DNA of 64,000 bases, taken from Candidatus Thermodiscus eudorianus. Its GTDB lineage: Archaea; Thermoproteota; Thermoprotei_A; Sulfolobales; Acidilobaceae. The notes beneath the pieces are model-generated. The model saw only the letters and a list, made by a program, of their open reading frames with translations. It was not told where the DNA came from and made no database searches. Below, one piece after another: positions 1-10,895 of the stretch. The position numbers were made by a program, and so were the translations under genes. Location: NCBI GenBank assembly GCA_015521085.1, contig WAOW01000006.1, positions 220,803-284,802 of the forward strand, read 5' to 3'. The number at the start of each line of letters is the position of its first letter. Within the stretch, counting starts at the first letter, position 1.

Positions 1-1822
1 CCCAGTTGTTTAGTAGGTCTGCATAGGCTACTACGTACTTGAAGTGTAGTACTCCATTCTCGTTTGCTATGAAGTAGCCTCTGCCTAGGCTACCCTCGAC
101 TACGTCTACTTGGTATACTCTGTAGTTCGTCGCAATGTTGAATGACGTGCTGCCCATTACCTCTTCTACTTTTACCTTTGCATTGGGTGAGAGTCCGTCA
201 ACATAGAAGTGGATCGTTTGCACTCCTGAGAGTAGATAGTCGGCGTTTGGTCCATAGCCGTCCGGCTCCCACCATACGTCGACATCCCAGGCTATCTTGA
301 CTTTGTATGGGTTGTTGCCAACTCCGACTCCTACTAGGGTTCCACCGGTGTTCGGGTCTACGGCCTCTGCTGTTAGTCTGTATACTATCTGGTTGGCGTT
401 GTTGTCGTAACCTGGTAGGACGGGTGTCTTTACCCATCCTACAGCTGCTCCCCTATCGTCGGTTGTTAGTTTGCCAGCCTCCTTATGGCCAACATATATC
501 GTTACTTCTGTGTTTGCTGGGAAGTTGATTACTGCAACCTTGAACGCCCATCCAACTTGTCTGGTGATCGTTGAGCCTGCTGAGAGGACGCTGGTTGGAT
601 CTGAGGGGTTGAATACTACCATGAACTCGTCTCCATAAGCTGTTGGAGTTGATATGGCCATTACCGAGTATATGCTGTCGCTTCCGTCACCAGCTGGCCC
701 TAGGCCTCCTAGTGGGAATGTTCCAGGGGTGTAGTCTACGTCTCCTGAGGCGTAGGTTAGTGTGACATCGACCATGCCGCCGCTTATCCCGGCGGGCTTG
801 TTGTCTAGTAGCTCTATTGTGAACTGCACGTTACCGTTTGCATCGGCTATTCCGCCGCTTGTGATTCTAGCTCTTATGAGGGCCCTTGAGGAACCGTCGA
901 AGACGGAGAGTGCTACTGGTGTTGTCGTGTCTAGCTTTGAGTTTGCTGGGAAGCCCTTTCCTGTTAGGGTCACTGTCTCGCCGATTACGCCCTGGAGGGA
1001 GAACTTGCTTGGTGATAGGCTTGGCTTTACGTATACCCACATGAATGCGCCGTAGCCAGCGTCGCTGACTGCTACTACTGCGTGGAATCCTTCAGGCGCG
1101 TCTGGCACTGTGAACGATACTTTTCCGAAGCCACCACTGGTACTGGTTAGTGTCTGTCCTCCATAGTAGTCCCAGTAGAGGGTTACTGTGTCCCCGGGTA
1201 TGTAGTAGTAGACAGTTACAGTCTGTCCTGGGCTTGCCTGCTTGACCGTGCTAGGCCTGTTGAATACTGTTAGTGTCGGGAGTGAGCTGCTGCTGTATGT
1301 TACTCCTATGTAGTAGCTTGGGTTCGCGCTACCGATCCAGGGTACTCTGCCTCCCCAGTCTTCTACTGTCAGCTCGGGGCCTACTACTCCTGAGGAGCCG
1401 TCGGCCGAATCTGAGACAAGTAGGTATGCCGAGCCGGCTGAGAGGTAGTCTGAGCCCTTGAGGGCCGCGTCGCTGTAGTCGTTTGGCAGGTATATGATCG
1501 AGCCCTCTGGGATGGTCGTCTGCCCTGGCTTTAGTCCGATCCATGCGTCGCCATTACCTGTGCCCCAGTTGTTGCTGTTTGATAGCTTGATGTAGAGTGT
1601 GGCTCCTGGCGTGAAGGAGCCGCTTACCTGCTTTACTGTTAGTAGAACGTCTTGTCCCTTTACGATCTTGCTGGGGTAAACCTCTAGCTGTGTCCCTCCT
1701 GATACTGCTTGCGATACGAAGAGGTTGCCTAGTAGTCCGCTTAGCGCTGCTAGTGGCGTGGCTACCATTAGGGCTATAAGTATTAGCGACGCGATCTTCC
1801 TCGTAGTATATCTATTCGACAC
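1..1822 (-). CDS. S-layer-like surface protein, N-terminal part (runs off left edge)
   Basis: An open frame of 607 codons reads from a GTG at 1822 (GGGTGAG just upstream) to the window edge with no stop, so the 3' end is missing. The N-terminus is a signal peptide (basic SNRYTTRK, then a hydrophobic stretch, about residues 1-40). The rest is rich in Thr, Ser, Gly, Tyr, Pro and Val with Ig-like beta-strand patterns, and Cys is essentially absent from what I translated. This fits a large exported crenarchaeal S-layer subunit (SlaA-like role) forming the cell coat. The codon use is strongly biased (CTA, GTA, ACA, GGA), as expected for a highly expressed gene. It is divergent from the gene at 2029. 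The S-layer role is inferred from composition and size, not from a specific domain. Confidence 0.8.
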   Translation of the reverse strand, partial: MSNRYTTRKIASLILIALMVATPLAALSGLLGNLFVSQAVSGGTQLEVYPSKIVKGQDVLLTVKQVSGSFTPGATLYIKLSNSNNWGTGNGDAWIGLKPGQTTIPEGSIIYLPNDYSDAALKGSDYLSAGSAYLLVSDSADGSSGVVGPELTVEDWGGRVPWIGSANPSYYIGVTYSSSSLPTLTVFNRPSTVKQASPGQTVTVYYYIPGDTVTLYWDYYGGQTLTSTSGGFGKVSFTVPDAPEGFHAVVAVSDAGYGAFMWVYVKPSLSPSKFSLQGVIGETVTLTGKGFPANSKLDTTTPVALSVFDGSSRALIRARITSGGIADANGNVQFTIELLDNKPAGISGGMVDVTLTYASGDVDYTPGTFPLGGLGPAGDGSDSIYSVMAISTPTAYGDEFMVVFNPSDPTSVLSAGSTITRQVGWAFKVAVINFPANTEVTIYVGHKEAGKLTTDDRGAAVGWVKTPVLPGYDNNANQIVYRLTAEAVDPNTGGTLVGVGVGNNPYKVKIAWDVDVWWEPDGYGPNADYLLSGVQTIHFYVDGLSPNAKVKVEEVMGSTSFNIATNYRVYQVDVVEGSLGRGYFIANENGVLHFKYVVAYADLLNNW

Positions 1823-1877
1823 TTTACACTCACCCTTCACTCGGGTGTTTCAGTCTGTTTCTCTTAACACGGGTCAG

Positions 1878-1890
1878 ACAGTATTTAAGA
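1878..1890 (-). promoter_or_regulatory. Likely TATA box of the S-layer gene
   Basis: On the minus strand the sequence reads TCTTAAATAC, a crenarchaeal TATA-like element. It lies about 57 bases before the GTG start, which would give a leader of roughly 30 nt containing the GGGTGAG ribosome binding site. No other AT-rich element lies in the interval. Confidence 0.5.
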
Positions 1891-2028
1891 GATTCGGGTT
1901 AGGAAATAATTGGTAGTTCCGGGATAAACCTGGAAAAACCTGGTATCGGCCTTGCCTTCGGGGTTCTGTCCATGTAACGTAATAATTCCTCCTGGAGAGG
2001 CTTTGACTTATGGCGTGATTGAGGTAGT

Positions 2029-3258
2029 TTGGGCTTGAATAGAAGCGCGTTGCCACTAGTTGCAGTAGGCGCGATCGTGTTCCTCCTATTATTAGCGTAT
2101 AGTCTAGCTGGCTTAGCCTATAGTCCGCTTTATAGTGTTGTTCTTGAACGTGAAAGCCTGGCTTCTGTGCAACCAGGTACTCTAGTCCTAGATAGTATCT
2201 TCTTCAGGGGACAAGAGGTTGCCTTGGTGTCTAACAATATGTCCACGTCACTACTCTTTATAGGAGAAGACGGCTCAACCAAGGAAGTTACTATAATTAA
2301 TGGTGGCGTGAAGGCTGGGGCTATGAGCGTTGCATCTCCCGATTTACTGTTAGTCTCCACATTATTTAATAATGAGTCTATTCACATCTATGGTGTTTAT
2401 CCGAATTATAAATATAAACTCTTATATAATATTAATATTAATCCTTTATTTTATTCCATCGAGGATGTATCAATATCACCCACCGGCTATATTGCTGCTG
2501 GAGGAACGACTGTCTCGGCTAAATTGAGCCTCCAGAGCTATCTGGTACTGATGCACGGAGATAAAGTCTTATGGAGTAAAGAGTGGGGTGGACCTGACAA
2601 GGATGTCGTTGTTGATGTAGAGAATAGTGACGACCTTGTATGTAGTCTCTCGATTCCAAACATATTGAGATGTTTTGACACAATGGGTAATTTAGTTATG
2701 GAAAGAATGCTTGGAGATACCATTACTTCATTTAAAATTTATGATAATTATATTATAATAAATTATATTCAATTTAATAAATCTTATATAGCTGGTCTTG
2801 ATCGTGACGGCGCCATAAAATGGAATGTAGACGTGACCCCATATATAATTACTGATATAACTATAAATTATTATAATAATATAATTGCTGCATCAGGCTT
2901 CATTAAAGTAAATAACCGCTATTATCCTGGTCTAGTATTTATTGATAAAGAGGGAAGACTCTTAATTAAATCAAAGTTTGATCACGTCCTAAAGCGGCCA
3001 ATGATATTTCTAGTTAATAGCTATAGCGACAAGTTTGCTGTCACCTACATTAATGGTACAACGTTGCATTTGGATATAGTTGAGCTGAATAAGATCAATC
3101 AAACTACCTCCACCGTCACTCAAGGTAATTCAACGACGTCCATCGAAGGTGTGGGAAGTGTTAACAAGCTATTATTGATCCATTATATATTAATATTAAT
3201 TATAATTTCTACTATTGGTATAGGTATCTATTTATTTAAAGTAAAAATTAATAAATAA
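2029..3258 (+). CDS. Membrane-anchored extracellular protein with PQQ/WD-like beta-propeller character
   Basis: This 409-residue frame starts at TTG, with GAGGT four bases upstream. It has an N-terminal hydrophobic segment (about residues 8-30) and a C-terminal membrane span (about 380-402) followed by KVKINK, so the body is probably exposed outside the cell. The body repeats short strand blocks such as VLWSKEWGG, IKWNVDV and GLVFIDKEGRLL, which resemble quinoprotein-type propeller blades; this is pattern reading only. It overlaps the convergent gene at 3248 by 11 bases. The AT content is higher than in the neighbouring genes. Function unknown; a partner of the surface layer or pili is possible from context. 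Confidence 0.75.
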   Translation: MGLNRSALPLVAVGAIVFLLLLAYSLAGLAYSPLYSVVLERESLASVQPGTLVLDSIFFRGQEVALVSNNMSTSLLFIGEDGSTKEVTIINGGVKAGAMSVASPDLLLVSTLFNNESIHIYGVYPNYKYKLLYNININPLFYSIEDVSISPTGYIAAGGTTVSAKLSLQSYLVLMHGDKVLWSKEWGGPDKDVVVDVENSDDLVCSLSIPNILRCFDTMGNLVMERMLGDTITSFKIYDNYIIINYIQFNKSYIAGLDRDGAIKWNVDVTPYIITDITINYYNNIIAASGFIKVNNRYYPGLVFIDKEGRLLIKSKFDHVLKRPMIFLVNSYSDKFAVTYINGTTLHLDIVELNKINQTTSTVTQGNSTTSIEGVGSVNKLLLIHYILILIIISTIGIGIYLFKVKINK

Positions 3259-5182
3259 TTAAAATAATAATTTTAAATAGTTTATAGCTATCTATGTAAT
3301 AAGGCAGATACGCTACGTAGTTACCTGGCACGTCTATATCGAACTCTTGTGCTGGAACTTCGGCAAGATCATTCGCGTACAAGTCAGAGGGAACTCTTAT
3401 CGGACGTGTTGTTGACTGTAAATCAATAATATTTATGTATATTGTATCAGCGCTTGAGGAGTTGATTGGTATACCACCTATTAAGGGGGCTAATCCATGA
3501 TACGTGTTGTTGAATTGCCTTAGATATCCGTCCCCCACAGGAAGTACAACTAGATATTCTGATCCATGAATAATATCTTTTATTAATATTAATGCCGGAT
3601 AGTATTGGGGATAGCCCACAGGTGTTTCAACGGAAGACACATTATACCTGTAGTATTCGTAGGGACCCATACTATCATGAGTATAATCTACCTTAATCCT
3701 AGTAGTTGCCGGTAGAATCTCTGGAGGATTATACTTTACTGCGAGATTTGTTATGTTACGCAATGGAATGGCTTTCCAAGAATCAGTCACTGGTCTTGTT
3801 ACAGTCACTCCATTGAGCTCCATTTCTATATAGGCTTGACCCGATAGATCCTTCGAAGAGTCCTTGTACATGAATTGCATCATCGCTTTAGTTATTGCGT
3901 TTGAGTATGAAGGTACTATCTTAATCAGCCTGTAGTTTATCGCACTATCAGCAGAGAGGGGCTGGAGTTCGGCCTTGGCAGTGGTCGAATTCAGCAACAA
4001 CACCTCTCTTAAGAATAGGGTTGCGTTCATGTCAAACTTTCCTAGGTCCGAGGTGCTAACTAATAGGGCGATGCCATAGTTGGTTAGGAATGATCCGTTC
4101 GCCCATCCTTTGAAATCCACTGTCTTACCGTAGTATAGCCTGCATGTCCCATCTAGCTCTGATGTAAAACTAGATAAAGGAGAGTAAACAGTTGGTAGTA
4201 CGTAAGTCTCGTTGTTATAGTTGCAGTTGTTTGTGCTTGAGTGATAGTTTACCTTGAGGTCTACCTGTATATCCCCGGAGACAAGTAATGTCGTAGAAGC
4301 TCTAAGGGTTGATGCGTCTGGCGAGAACGCGATTCCTATGATACACAATGGAGTTGAAATGTCACATAGTACTCTGCCGTATAACTTGACTGCTCTTCCA
4401 TCGTCATTATAAGTGTAGATGTATCGGGCGACTGGACTGTTATTGGACGGCACTGTGATTGTGGTAGACGCTATTAACGTGTCTCCGTCTAGTGTATAGA
4501 GTTTGAAATCTATGTTATCTCCTGGATATCCGCTTCCATTTATTCTCAGCTTGAAAGTTGTTATCGTGTAGGGATCCCCCCGGAGTACGGTGTGTAGGCT
4601 TGGAGAACCCTCTACTAGGTGGAGAGCCTCGTTTGCTATGGAAACCACTGTCTCGTTGGAATTGGTGCTTGGGTTGTTGCTGTAACCCGTTGCATTGAAT
4701 AATGTTTCTATATAGCTACAATCAATATATGTTTTTCTTATTATACTTGATTTTATCTTATCGGGTAACATTAATGCCAGGGGGTCTCGCGTTGGGGTGT
4801 AGGGGATTAGTATCCCTTCTCCGATCTCTAGGTAAACTCGGACTGGCGAACAATCATAGGTATCGTCTACGATAATCTCAGAAGTATTAAATATCGTCTT
4901 GTTTATTGCAATGAAAGTTAAGTTATCGTTTTTTAGGTAGTATATCCCCTTTAGATATGTTGGTGAAAAAGTATATATTACTACTGATAATGTCTTGTTT
5001 TCTAGTCTGGGACTCATATATAGTGGTTGCGATGAGAGTACCAGTCGCCTAGACGCGTCTTCCACGCTTTCTTCCATAATCTTCGAGACGTGCGTCGACG
5101 TGTATGCCATGTACGCCACTATGGATGACATAGCGCTGATAAGTATTAATGCCCCGATTAACTCACTTAGTCCTCTCCTCAT
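3248..5182 (-). CDS. Large exported protein with type IV pilin-like N-terminus
   Basis: This is a 644-residue protein. Its first 30 residues (MRRGLSELIGALILISAMSS) follow the archaeal class III signal pattern: short basic head, Gly-Leu-Ser-Glu, then a hydrophobic helix, as cleaved by PibD/FlaK-type peptidases. The following 600 residues are Ser/Thr/Tyr-rich with many Asn-X-Ser/Thr sequons and several Cys, typical of a secreted beta-rich ectodomain. It is far longer than an ordinary pilin. The C-terminus ends in a hydrophobic tail (FKIIILIIY). I do not recognise a family for the ectodomain. A surface adhesin or pilus-associated protein is an inference. Confidence 0.75.
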   Translation of the reverse strand: MRRGLSELIGALILISAMSSIVAYMAYTSTHVSKIMEESVEDASRRLVLSSQPLYMSPRLENKTLSVVIYTFSPTYLKGIYYLKNDNLTFIAINKTIFNTSEIIVDDTYDCSPVRVYLEIGEGILIPYTPTRDPLALMLPDKIKSSIIRKTYIDCSYIETLFNATGYSNNPSTNSNETVVSIANEALHLVEGSPSLHTVLRGDPYTITTFKLRINGSGYPGDNIDFKLYTLDGDTLIASTTITVPSNNSPVARYIYTYNDDGRAVKLYGRVLCDISTPLCIIGIAFSPDASTLRASTTLLVSGDIQVDLKVNYHSSTNNCNYNNETYVLPTVYSPLSSFTSELDGTCRLYYGKTVDFKGWANGSFLTNYGIALLVSTSDLGKFDMNATLFLREVLLLNSTTAKAELQPLSADSAINYRLIKIVPSYSNAITKAMMQFMYKDSSKDLSGQAYIEMELNGVTVTRPVTDSWKAIPLRNITNLAVKYNPPEILPATTRIKVDYTHDSMGPYEYYRYNVSSVETPVGYPQYYPALILIKDIIHGSEYLVVLPVGDGYLRQFNNTYHGLAPLIGGIPINSSSADTIYINIIDLQSTTRPIRVPSDLYANDLAEVPAQEFDIDVPGNYVAYLPYYIDSYKLFKIIILIIY

Positions 5183-5335
5183 ACTCTAGCCCCTAACATC
5201 AGTGTTTATGTTTTTATAATGTGGCGGGGAGTTGGGCGGATAGTATCTCTAGCGACCGGAGGTATGTACTGTTGGTTAGTGAGTAAACGTAAATTACAGA
5301 AGCGCGACTAGTCTGTATCTCCAAGGTATCTGGAT

Positions 5336-5860
5336 TTGGAGATGGCTGGGGAGACCGTAGTCGACGAAACTCTGAAGAGGAAGAATGAGGCGTTGGCTGG
5401 AACTAGGCCTCATACTACTAGCGCTGAGATTGAGGCCGGGGAGATTGTAGATCTTCTGTCTAATTACGGGGTTAGCTACCGATTAGTTTATATATCGGAT
5501 GAAGAAATAGGCCGTATACCTATAGTATTCATTGATTTAAATAAATTTTATATATTTATTATAATATTGGGTGATAAGGTTAAATTAACTGGCGTCTTAA
5601 GCCTCAAGATATTCGAACAAATAAAAGAGATGCTAACCAGCGACAGCAACAAAAGACCTATACTCATCTACTATAGCAAGAATGGGATCATACTGAAGAC
5701 AGCCTACTTATTCCTTGGATACCTAATCGAGAAACACAATGTCGGGATCCTATTCGTCAACGGGACCGGAAACGAAATAGCCGAGATAATAGAGAGCCTC
5801 TCCAAAAAAGGCGAATTCAAACCCGAAGAAGAAGATTATATTAAAATAGAAAAGGACTAA
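5336..5860 (+). CDS. Conserved-looking hypothetical protein
   Basis: A 174-residue protein with a possible start at TTG 5336 or ATG 5342. It has an acidic N-terminus, alternating alpha/beta segments ([22 protein letters not shown], then a hydrophobic strand FYIFIIILG) and a charged Lys/Glu-rich C-terminus. No catalytic motif is visible. The fold could be a small Rossmann-like or nuclease-like domain, but nothing supports a specific call. It overlaps the convergent ppsA gene by four bases at the stop codons. Confidence 0.65.
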   Translation: MEMAGETVVDETLKRKNEALAGTRPHTTSAEIEAGEIVDLLSNYGVSYRLVYISDEEIGRIPIVFIDLNKFYIFIIILGDKVKLTGVLSLKIFEQIKEMLTSDSNKRPILIYYSKNGIILKTAYLFLGYLIEKHNVGILFVNGTGNEIAEIIESLSKKGEFKPEEEDYIKIEKD

Positions 5861-8298
5861 TGATTAGATTTTCCTAGTTTCTCTAATAGAATCTTCTTCT
5901 CTATGCTAGCCACTAGCCTCCTCGTCCTCACCACCGCGTCGGGGTTTACGCTAATAGAGTCTATACCCTCCCTTACCAGGAACTCTACGAGCTCCGGGTA
6001 GACGCTAGGCGCTTGTCCACAAATACTAGCCGTTATACCGTTTCTGTGCGCGGCTCTAATTATCTCTCTGATAGCCTTTAGCACAGCCGGATCCCTTTCG
6101 TCAAAATAGCCTAGCTTAGCTAGCAATGCGCTATCCCTGTCCGCTCCGAGGACTAGCTGTGTCAGGTCGTTGCTTCCTATGCTAAACCCGTCTATCATCT
6201 TTGCGAACTCGTCTGCCAGCATAACGGTACTAGGTACTTCAACCATTATCCAGACCTTGAAGTCTCTGCCCCTCCCAAGTCCTTCGTCTTCTAGTATCGC
6301 TAGAGCTTTCTTCAACTCCCATACTGTCCTGACGAAGGGGAACATTACCCAAACGTTCTTCAAGCCCCACTCTTCCCTTACCTTCTTCACGGCTCTAACT
6401 TCTAGCCTGAAGGCTGGTTCGAACTTCGGAGTTATGTATCTTGACACGCCCCTCCATCCAATCATCGGGTTCCTCTCTTCCAGGTCCTCGTATTTCTCGC
6501 CGCCTATTAGCCTCTTGTACTCGTTGGTCTTGAAATCGCTGAACCTAACTACTACTGGTCTCGGGTAGATTGCTGAGGCTACTTTTGCAATGCCCTCGGC
6601 TAGCTTATCTACAAAGTAAACGCCCCTCCCCTGGTCAATCAGATAGAGTGGATGGTATCTTATCCACCCGGATATTATGAACTCGATCCTCATGAGTCCT
6701 ATACCGTCGAAAGGTAGATCCTTGTACCTGTCGATTTCCTCGGGCTGGCCTAGATTCATGTATATCTTAGTAGCGGTTACGGGGTAGAGGTTCATGAGTA
6801 TCTCTGGCGTGAGGCCTGTAGCCGCTGCGGGCTTCTCCTCGGCCTTCTCCTCGACAACCTTGCCCGAGTAGACGACTCCCCTGCTACCGTCAACCGTGAC
6901 CAGCATGCCGTCCTTTAAGACCTCAGTCGCATTGCCAGTGCCTACAACGGCTGGGATCCCTAGCTCTCTAGCAACAATAGCGGCGTGAGCGGTCATACCG
7001 CCTTCATCTGTAACTATGGCTGATGCTATCTTCATGTATGGAACCCAGTCGGGATCCGTCATTTTTGTTACGAGGACGTCGCCCTTCTTCATCTTCTTTG
7101 CAGCTTCCTCAACTGACAAAGCGACTTTTACGTTGCCAACAGCTACACCTGGGCTGGCCGGAACCCCCCTTACAAGCACCTCTCCCTCCTGCTCAACCTC
7201 TGTCTGTGATAGTTGCTGGGTTTCCGCCTTCTTCCTACTCCACACAGTTTCGGGCCTGGCCTGTACAGTGAAGATTCCCTCCGGAGGCTCTATATCCGCG
7301 TCAATAGCCCACTCAATATCCATGTGATGGTTGAAATGTTCCTCTACTCTCTTGGCTAGCTTCGCCAGGGTTTTAACCTCTTCGTCCGATAGTGATGGCA
7401 TGTTGGGGAATATGCCATGCTTCTCTATCAGGTCAGCGATCTCTGGGTATTTCTGTCGCAGCTCTTCTAGTTCTTCATCGTTCTCGGGCAGTTTTATCTC
7501 CACGTTTGATCTTGATCTCGGATCGTAGAAGAGCGCTTTCTCTTTCTTGACTATTTTTTTATCAATTATCTCTAGTGTCTCCTTGTCTACCGTGAAAGAG
7601 TCCGGTGTCACAACACCAGCTACGACGAACTCGCCTAGACCCCAGGAGGACTCGATGACTATCTTGTTTTCATCTCCGGTAACCGGGTGTAGTGTAAACA
7701 TTACGCCTGCGCTTCTACTGTTAACCATTTTCTGCACTACAACAGCCATGTATGCTTGTTCGTGTGAGACGTTTAGCGAATCCCTGTAGCTTAATGCTCT
7801 AGCGGTCCATAGGCTAGCCCATGCTTTCTTTACATGATCTACCACTTCCTCCTCGCCAGCCACGTTTAGATAAGTCTCTTGTTGGCCAGCGAAGCTAGCC
7901 TCTGGCAGGTCCTCAACTGTAGCGCTGCTTCTAACGGCTACTCGTGGATTAGGCACGCCGATTCTGCGGCCGAGTTCCCTGTAAGCCTCTATAATCGCCT
8001 TCCGGATTTTGGGTGGTACGGGTGTTCTCACGAATTTAGACCTGATTAATTCGCTAGCTTTCTCGTATTCCTCTGGTTTTCCACTTATTATGACTTCGTC
8101 GAGGACGTGTTTTACGAACCCGGCTATGCCGGTCTCGTATATGAAATCCTTGTAAGCGTCGCTAGTCACCACGAAGCCTGGGGGTACTGGTATTCCGGCC
8201 TTTATCATCTCGCCTAGTCCGGCGGCCTTACCTCCGACCTTCTCATGTAGCTTGCTGTCAACCTGGTCTAACCATAAAACATACTCTTTTCTGGCCAC
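5857..8298 (-). CDS. ppsA: Phosphoenolpyruvate synthase
   Basis: This 813-residue enzyme makes PEP from pyruvate and ATP (AMP and phosphate released) for gluconeogenesis, or works in the reverse sense. It has the full domain order: ATP-grasp-type nucleotide domain (about 1-350, with [19 protein letters not shown] near 122), swivelling phosphohistidine domain with [14 protein letters not shown] around 433-446 (His about 438), then a PEP/pyruvate barrel ending with the SICGQAPS catalytic Cys region. Length is normal for archaeal PpsA. The start is GTG with GGTGGT seven bases before it. It appears monocistronic. Confidence 0.97.
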   Translation of the reverse strand: MARKEYVLWLDQVDSKLHEKVGGKAAGLGEMIKAGIPVPPGFVVTSDAYKDFIYETGIAGFVKHVLDEVIISGKPEEYEKASELIRSKFVRTPVPPKIRKAIIEAYRELGRRIGVPNPRVAVRSSATVEDLPEASFAGQQETYLNVAGEEEVVDHVKKAWASLWTARALSYRDSLNVSHEQAYMAVVVQKMVNSRSAGVMFTLHPVTGDENKIVIESSWGLGEFVVAGVVTPDSFTVDKETLEIIDKKIVKKEKALFYDPRSRSNVEIKLPENDEELEELRQKYPEIADLIEKHGIFPNMPSLSDEEVKTLAKLAKRVEEHFNHHMDIEWAIDADIEPPEGIFTVQARPETVWSRKKAETQQLSQTEVEQEGEVLVRGVPASPGVAVGNVKVALSVEEAAKKMKKGDVLVTKMTDPDWVPYMKIASAIVTDEGGMTAHAAIVARELGIPAVVGTGNATEVLKDGMLVTVDGSRGVVYSGKVVEEKAEEKPAAATGLTPEILMNLYPVTATKIYMNLGQPEEIDRYKDLPFDGIGLMRIEFIISGWIRYHPLYLIDQGRGVYFVDKLAEGIAKVASAIYPRPVVVRFSDFKTNEYKRLIGGEKYEDLEERNPMIGWRGVSRYITPKFEPAFRLEVRAVKKVREEWGLKNVWVMFPFVRTVWELKKALAILEDEGLGRGRDFKVWIMVEVPSTVMLADEFAKMIDGFSIGSNDLTQLVLGADRDSALLAKLGYFDERDPAVLKAIREIIRAAHRNGITASICGQAPSVYPELVEFLVREGIDSISVNPDAVVRTRRLVASIEKKILLEKLGKSNH

Positions 8299-8409
8299 TA
8301 AGAGACCACCGGTTTACCTGCTTAGGGCTAAAATATTTAAGAATGACACTTCCCATATGAGGATCCGTTTTAAATGTGAATTTTAGGAGTAAAATGCCTC
8401 TAGGGGGAT

Positions 8410-9777
8410 TCACGGGTTAGACAAGGCATTCCTGAGGTATTCGAGACCGCTTGTTTTATCTAGCACTACCCTCTTGTTCTCAAGGGCGTCATATATTGTG
8501 ATTTTATCGGTCTGGGCTTCATTCTTACCTATGTAGACTAGATAGCGTATTCCTAGCCTCTGTGCTTTCCTCCTCTGGACTCTCGGGCTTACCCTGTTCA
8601 AGTCTATCCTGGTGTTAATTCCTATATCCCTGAGTTGCCTGGCTATATCCCATGCGTATGAATAGACGGATCTATCAAGGACTATTACCTGTGCCTGCGT
8701 TAGCGTCTTCCGGTCGAGCTTGTAGAATCCCAGTTCAACGCCAGCATCTATTATCCTCTCGATACCGATACTGACGCCAGTTGCTGGTATGTCCTCGCCT
8801 GTGAATATACCTATAAGGCCGTCATACCTTCCTCCTCCAGCCACACTGCCTATCCGTGGCTTGTCTAGCACTACCTCTAGTATGGGGCCTGTATAGTAGT
8901 CTAGCCCCCTTACTAGGCTTAGGTCGAATAGTGTTTTCTCGGGGTTATTCAGGTAGCTCAGCATCTCCAGTATATGGTTGGTTCCGTCGGTTACGTTCTT
9001 GTTGCCACGGTATTTTTTCTGGATCTCTTCTAGTATCTCCTCTGGACTGCCCTCCATAGATATTAAATATTTTATTTTATTTATCTTAGATTCGTTGAGT
9101 CCCAACTCCCTCAGCTGGGCCAGAACCCCTTCAAGCCCTATCTTATCGAGTTTATCTATAACTCGATATACTGGGATAGGATTGTCGAGGCCAAGCTCTT
9201 CTTCGAAGATACCCCTCAATATGCGTCTATCATTAAGCCTAACCTTGAACCCCTCCTTGAAGCCAAGCGCCACCATACTATCGACAGTTAGATTAACTAT
9301 CTCGGCATCAGCCTCGGGATAGGGCGACCCCACTGTATCAGCATCACACTGGTAGAACTCCCTGTACCTACCCTTCTGGGGCTCCTCGTGTCTCCATACA
9401 GGTCCTATGTGATATCTCTTGAAGGGCAAGGCCATATCACGGTGGTTAGCTATGAATCGGGCCAGTGGGACTGTGAGGTCGTATCGGAGAGCATAGTCTC
9501 TCCCGCTCCATGGATCTTGGAACCTCCATATGAGCCTGGACTCAGCCTCTTCACCGTACTTGCCTGCTAGAGTCTCCCAGTATTCTATCGCTGGCGTATC
9601 TATGGGGTCGAAACCGTATCTCTGATATACCTTCTCCAGCTGCCCTAACAGCTGTTTCCTTAGAATCATTCTGTCGGGCGGGAAGTCCCTGAAGCCCCTG
9701 GGCGGTCTCGGAACCCTGCTAGCCATTCTCCTAAACCTCTCAGCGGGTCCAGGGATATCTCCAGATGCTCCGTGCAA
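8410..9777 (-). CDS. hisS: Histidyl-tRNA synthetase
   Basis: Class II aminoacyl-tRNA synthetase that charges tRNA-His. The core shows RYDLTVPLARF, the motif 2 region RYHIGPVWRHEEPQKGRYREFYQCDAD, the HisRS signature LVRGLDYYTGPILEVV, and a C-terminal anticodon-binding domain. The frame is open from TTG at 9777. However, ATG at 9726 (MASRVPRPPRGFRDFPP) has a GAGGT nine bases upstream and matches the usual HisRS N-terminus, so 9726 is the more likely start. It follows the radical SAM gene by only four bases and is probably co-transcribed with it. Confidence 0.96.
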   Translation of the reverse strand: MHGASGDIPGPAERFRRMASRVPRPPRGFRDFPPDRMILRKQLLGQLEKVYQRYGFDPIDTPAIEYWETLAGKYGEEAESRLIWRFQDPWSGRDYALRYDLTVPLARFIANHRDMALPFKRYHIGPVWRHEEPQKGRYREFYQCDADTVGSPYPEADAEIVNLTVDSMVALGFKEGFKVRLNDRRILRGIFEEELGLDNPIPVYRVIDKLDKIGLEGVLAQLRELGLNESKINKIKYLISMEGSPEEILEEIQKKYRGNKNVTDGTNHILEMLSYLNNPEKTLFDLSLVRGLDYYTGPILEVVLDKPRIGSVAGGGRYDGLIGIFTGEDIPATGVSIGIERIIDAGVELGFYKLDRKTLTQAQVIVLDRSVYSYAWDIARQLRDIGINTRIDLNRVSPRVQRRKAQRLGIRYLVYIGKNEAQTDKITIYDALENKRVVLDKTSGLEYLRNALSNP

Positions 9778-9781
9778 TTAT

Positions 9782-10735
9782 TTAATCGATGCTGGCATCG
9801 TTGCAGTCGATGATCCTCGATGTAACTATGGGTTCCCTAGAAGGCGTTGGGTATACTTCATATGCAATACACTTACCCTCACGGTCCTTCTCGATGTATA
9901 TTAGAGTCCCTGACCTGGTTACCTCCTCGAACCAGCGTTTATCTCTCCTCGCCGTGTTAACTAGCCTATTCCTGGTCTGAATAGCATCTTTATAGACTGC
10001 CGGGCAGAAGTGCACGGGAATGGTCACGTTTTCCTCGGCCCACTTCAGCACCTCTACAGCCGCTTCATACGCCCCTTCGACCGTGAAGGGCCTCTTCCTT
10101 GACTCGCGGAAACCTCTTTTTAGTAATTCTACGGCGTTTGGCTCGACGAACTCCAACTCGTTGAGGTTAACGAAGGACGCCCCCATTCTATCGGCCTTAA
10201 GTATGACCTGCTTGGCCCATTCAATTAAGCCCGGCCCTATAGGTATCTCGATGCCGACGTCCATGGACGTCGTTCGAAGCGCTGTTTCCACCCTTTTGAT
10301 TAGCTCTGGCCGTGTTGGATGGAATCTTATCTCGTCGAGGCCTGAATACTCTAGGGCTTTGAGTATTTCTGGGGTCGCGTATCTGCCGCTAGTGTATAAG
10401 TGTATGTGGAAACCATGTGAGAACTCGTTTTTCAGCCCTTCTATGATCTCTATTGTCCTATCGGGCCTGGTCAGCGGATCTCCCCCTGTTATGCTTGCAC
10501 TGCTTGCTCCCGTCCTCTCAACCTCCACTATTACCTCTTCGATGCTGGCGACTGGAGTTTCATTGACATAGAAGACGTCTCGATAGAGTTTTTCTCTGTT
10601 GACGGGGCAGTAGTAGCAACCGTCGTCGCACAACCCTGTTATGAAAATTACTGCTTTTACTCCCATGAAGCAGAGTTCGCATCCTCTAGCCATCTTTGGC
10701 CTAGTTAATAGTGCTCTGTCCGAGTGTCCATACAC
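9782..10735 (-). CDS. Radical SAM protein
   Basis: A 317-residue protein with the cluster-binding cysteines C36-x3-C40-x2-C43 (GLCDDGCYYCPVN), giving a slightly unusual CxxxCxxC spacing preserved from family type. It also has a glycine motif SITGGDPL that binds the SAM amino group and two extra N-terminal Cys (C19, C22). Downstream strands fit the partial TIM barrel. The substrate cannot be told from sequence; crenarchaeal relatives of this type are usually annotated as pyruvate-formate-lyase-activating-like or uncharacterised. It lies immediately upstream of hisS in the same orientation. Confidence 0.88.
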   Translation of the reverse strand: MYGHSDRALLTRPKMARGCELCFMGVKAVIFITGLCDDGCYYCPVNREKLYRDVFYVNETPVASIEEVIVEVERTGASSASITGGDPLTRPDRTIEIIEGLKNEFSHGFHIHLYTSGRYATPEILKALEYSGLDEIRFHPTRPELIKRVETALRTTSMDVGIEIPIGPGLIEWAKQVILKADRMGASFVNLNELEFVEPNAVELLKRGFRESRKRPFTVEGAYEAAVEVLKWAEENVTIPVHFCPAVYKDAIQTRNRLVNTARRDKRWFEEVTRSGTLIYIEKDREGKCIAYEVYPTPSREPIVTSRIIDCNDASID

Positions 10736-10895
10736 CTTGGTCTTCTCCCTAGGATGGATCTACAGTAGCATGTAAGCGGTTAATTTGTACTTTGTGGTAA
10801 CGCGGGTGGATTGGATTCGCCGGGATTTGTGTCGAAGGGGCCTGTGGAGTCTATATTTTGGGGGATTGGAGGGGAATGTATTTACATTTACTCAT

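Noticed and set aside
10020..10571. 183-codon plus-strand frame
   Set aside because: Shadow of the radical SAM gene.
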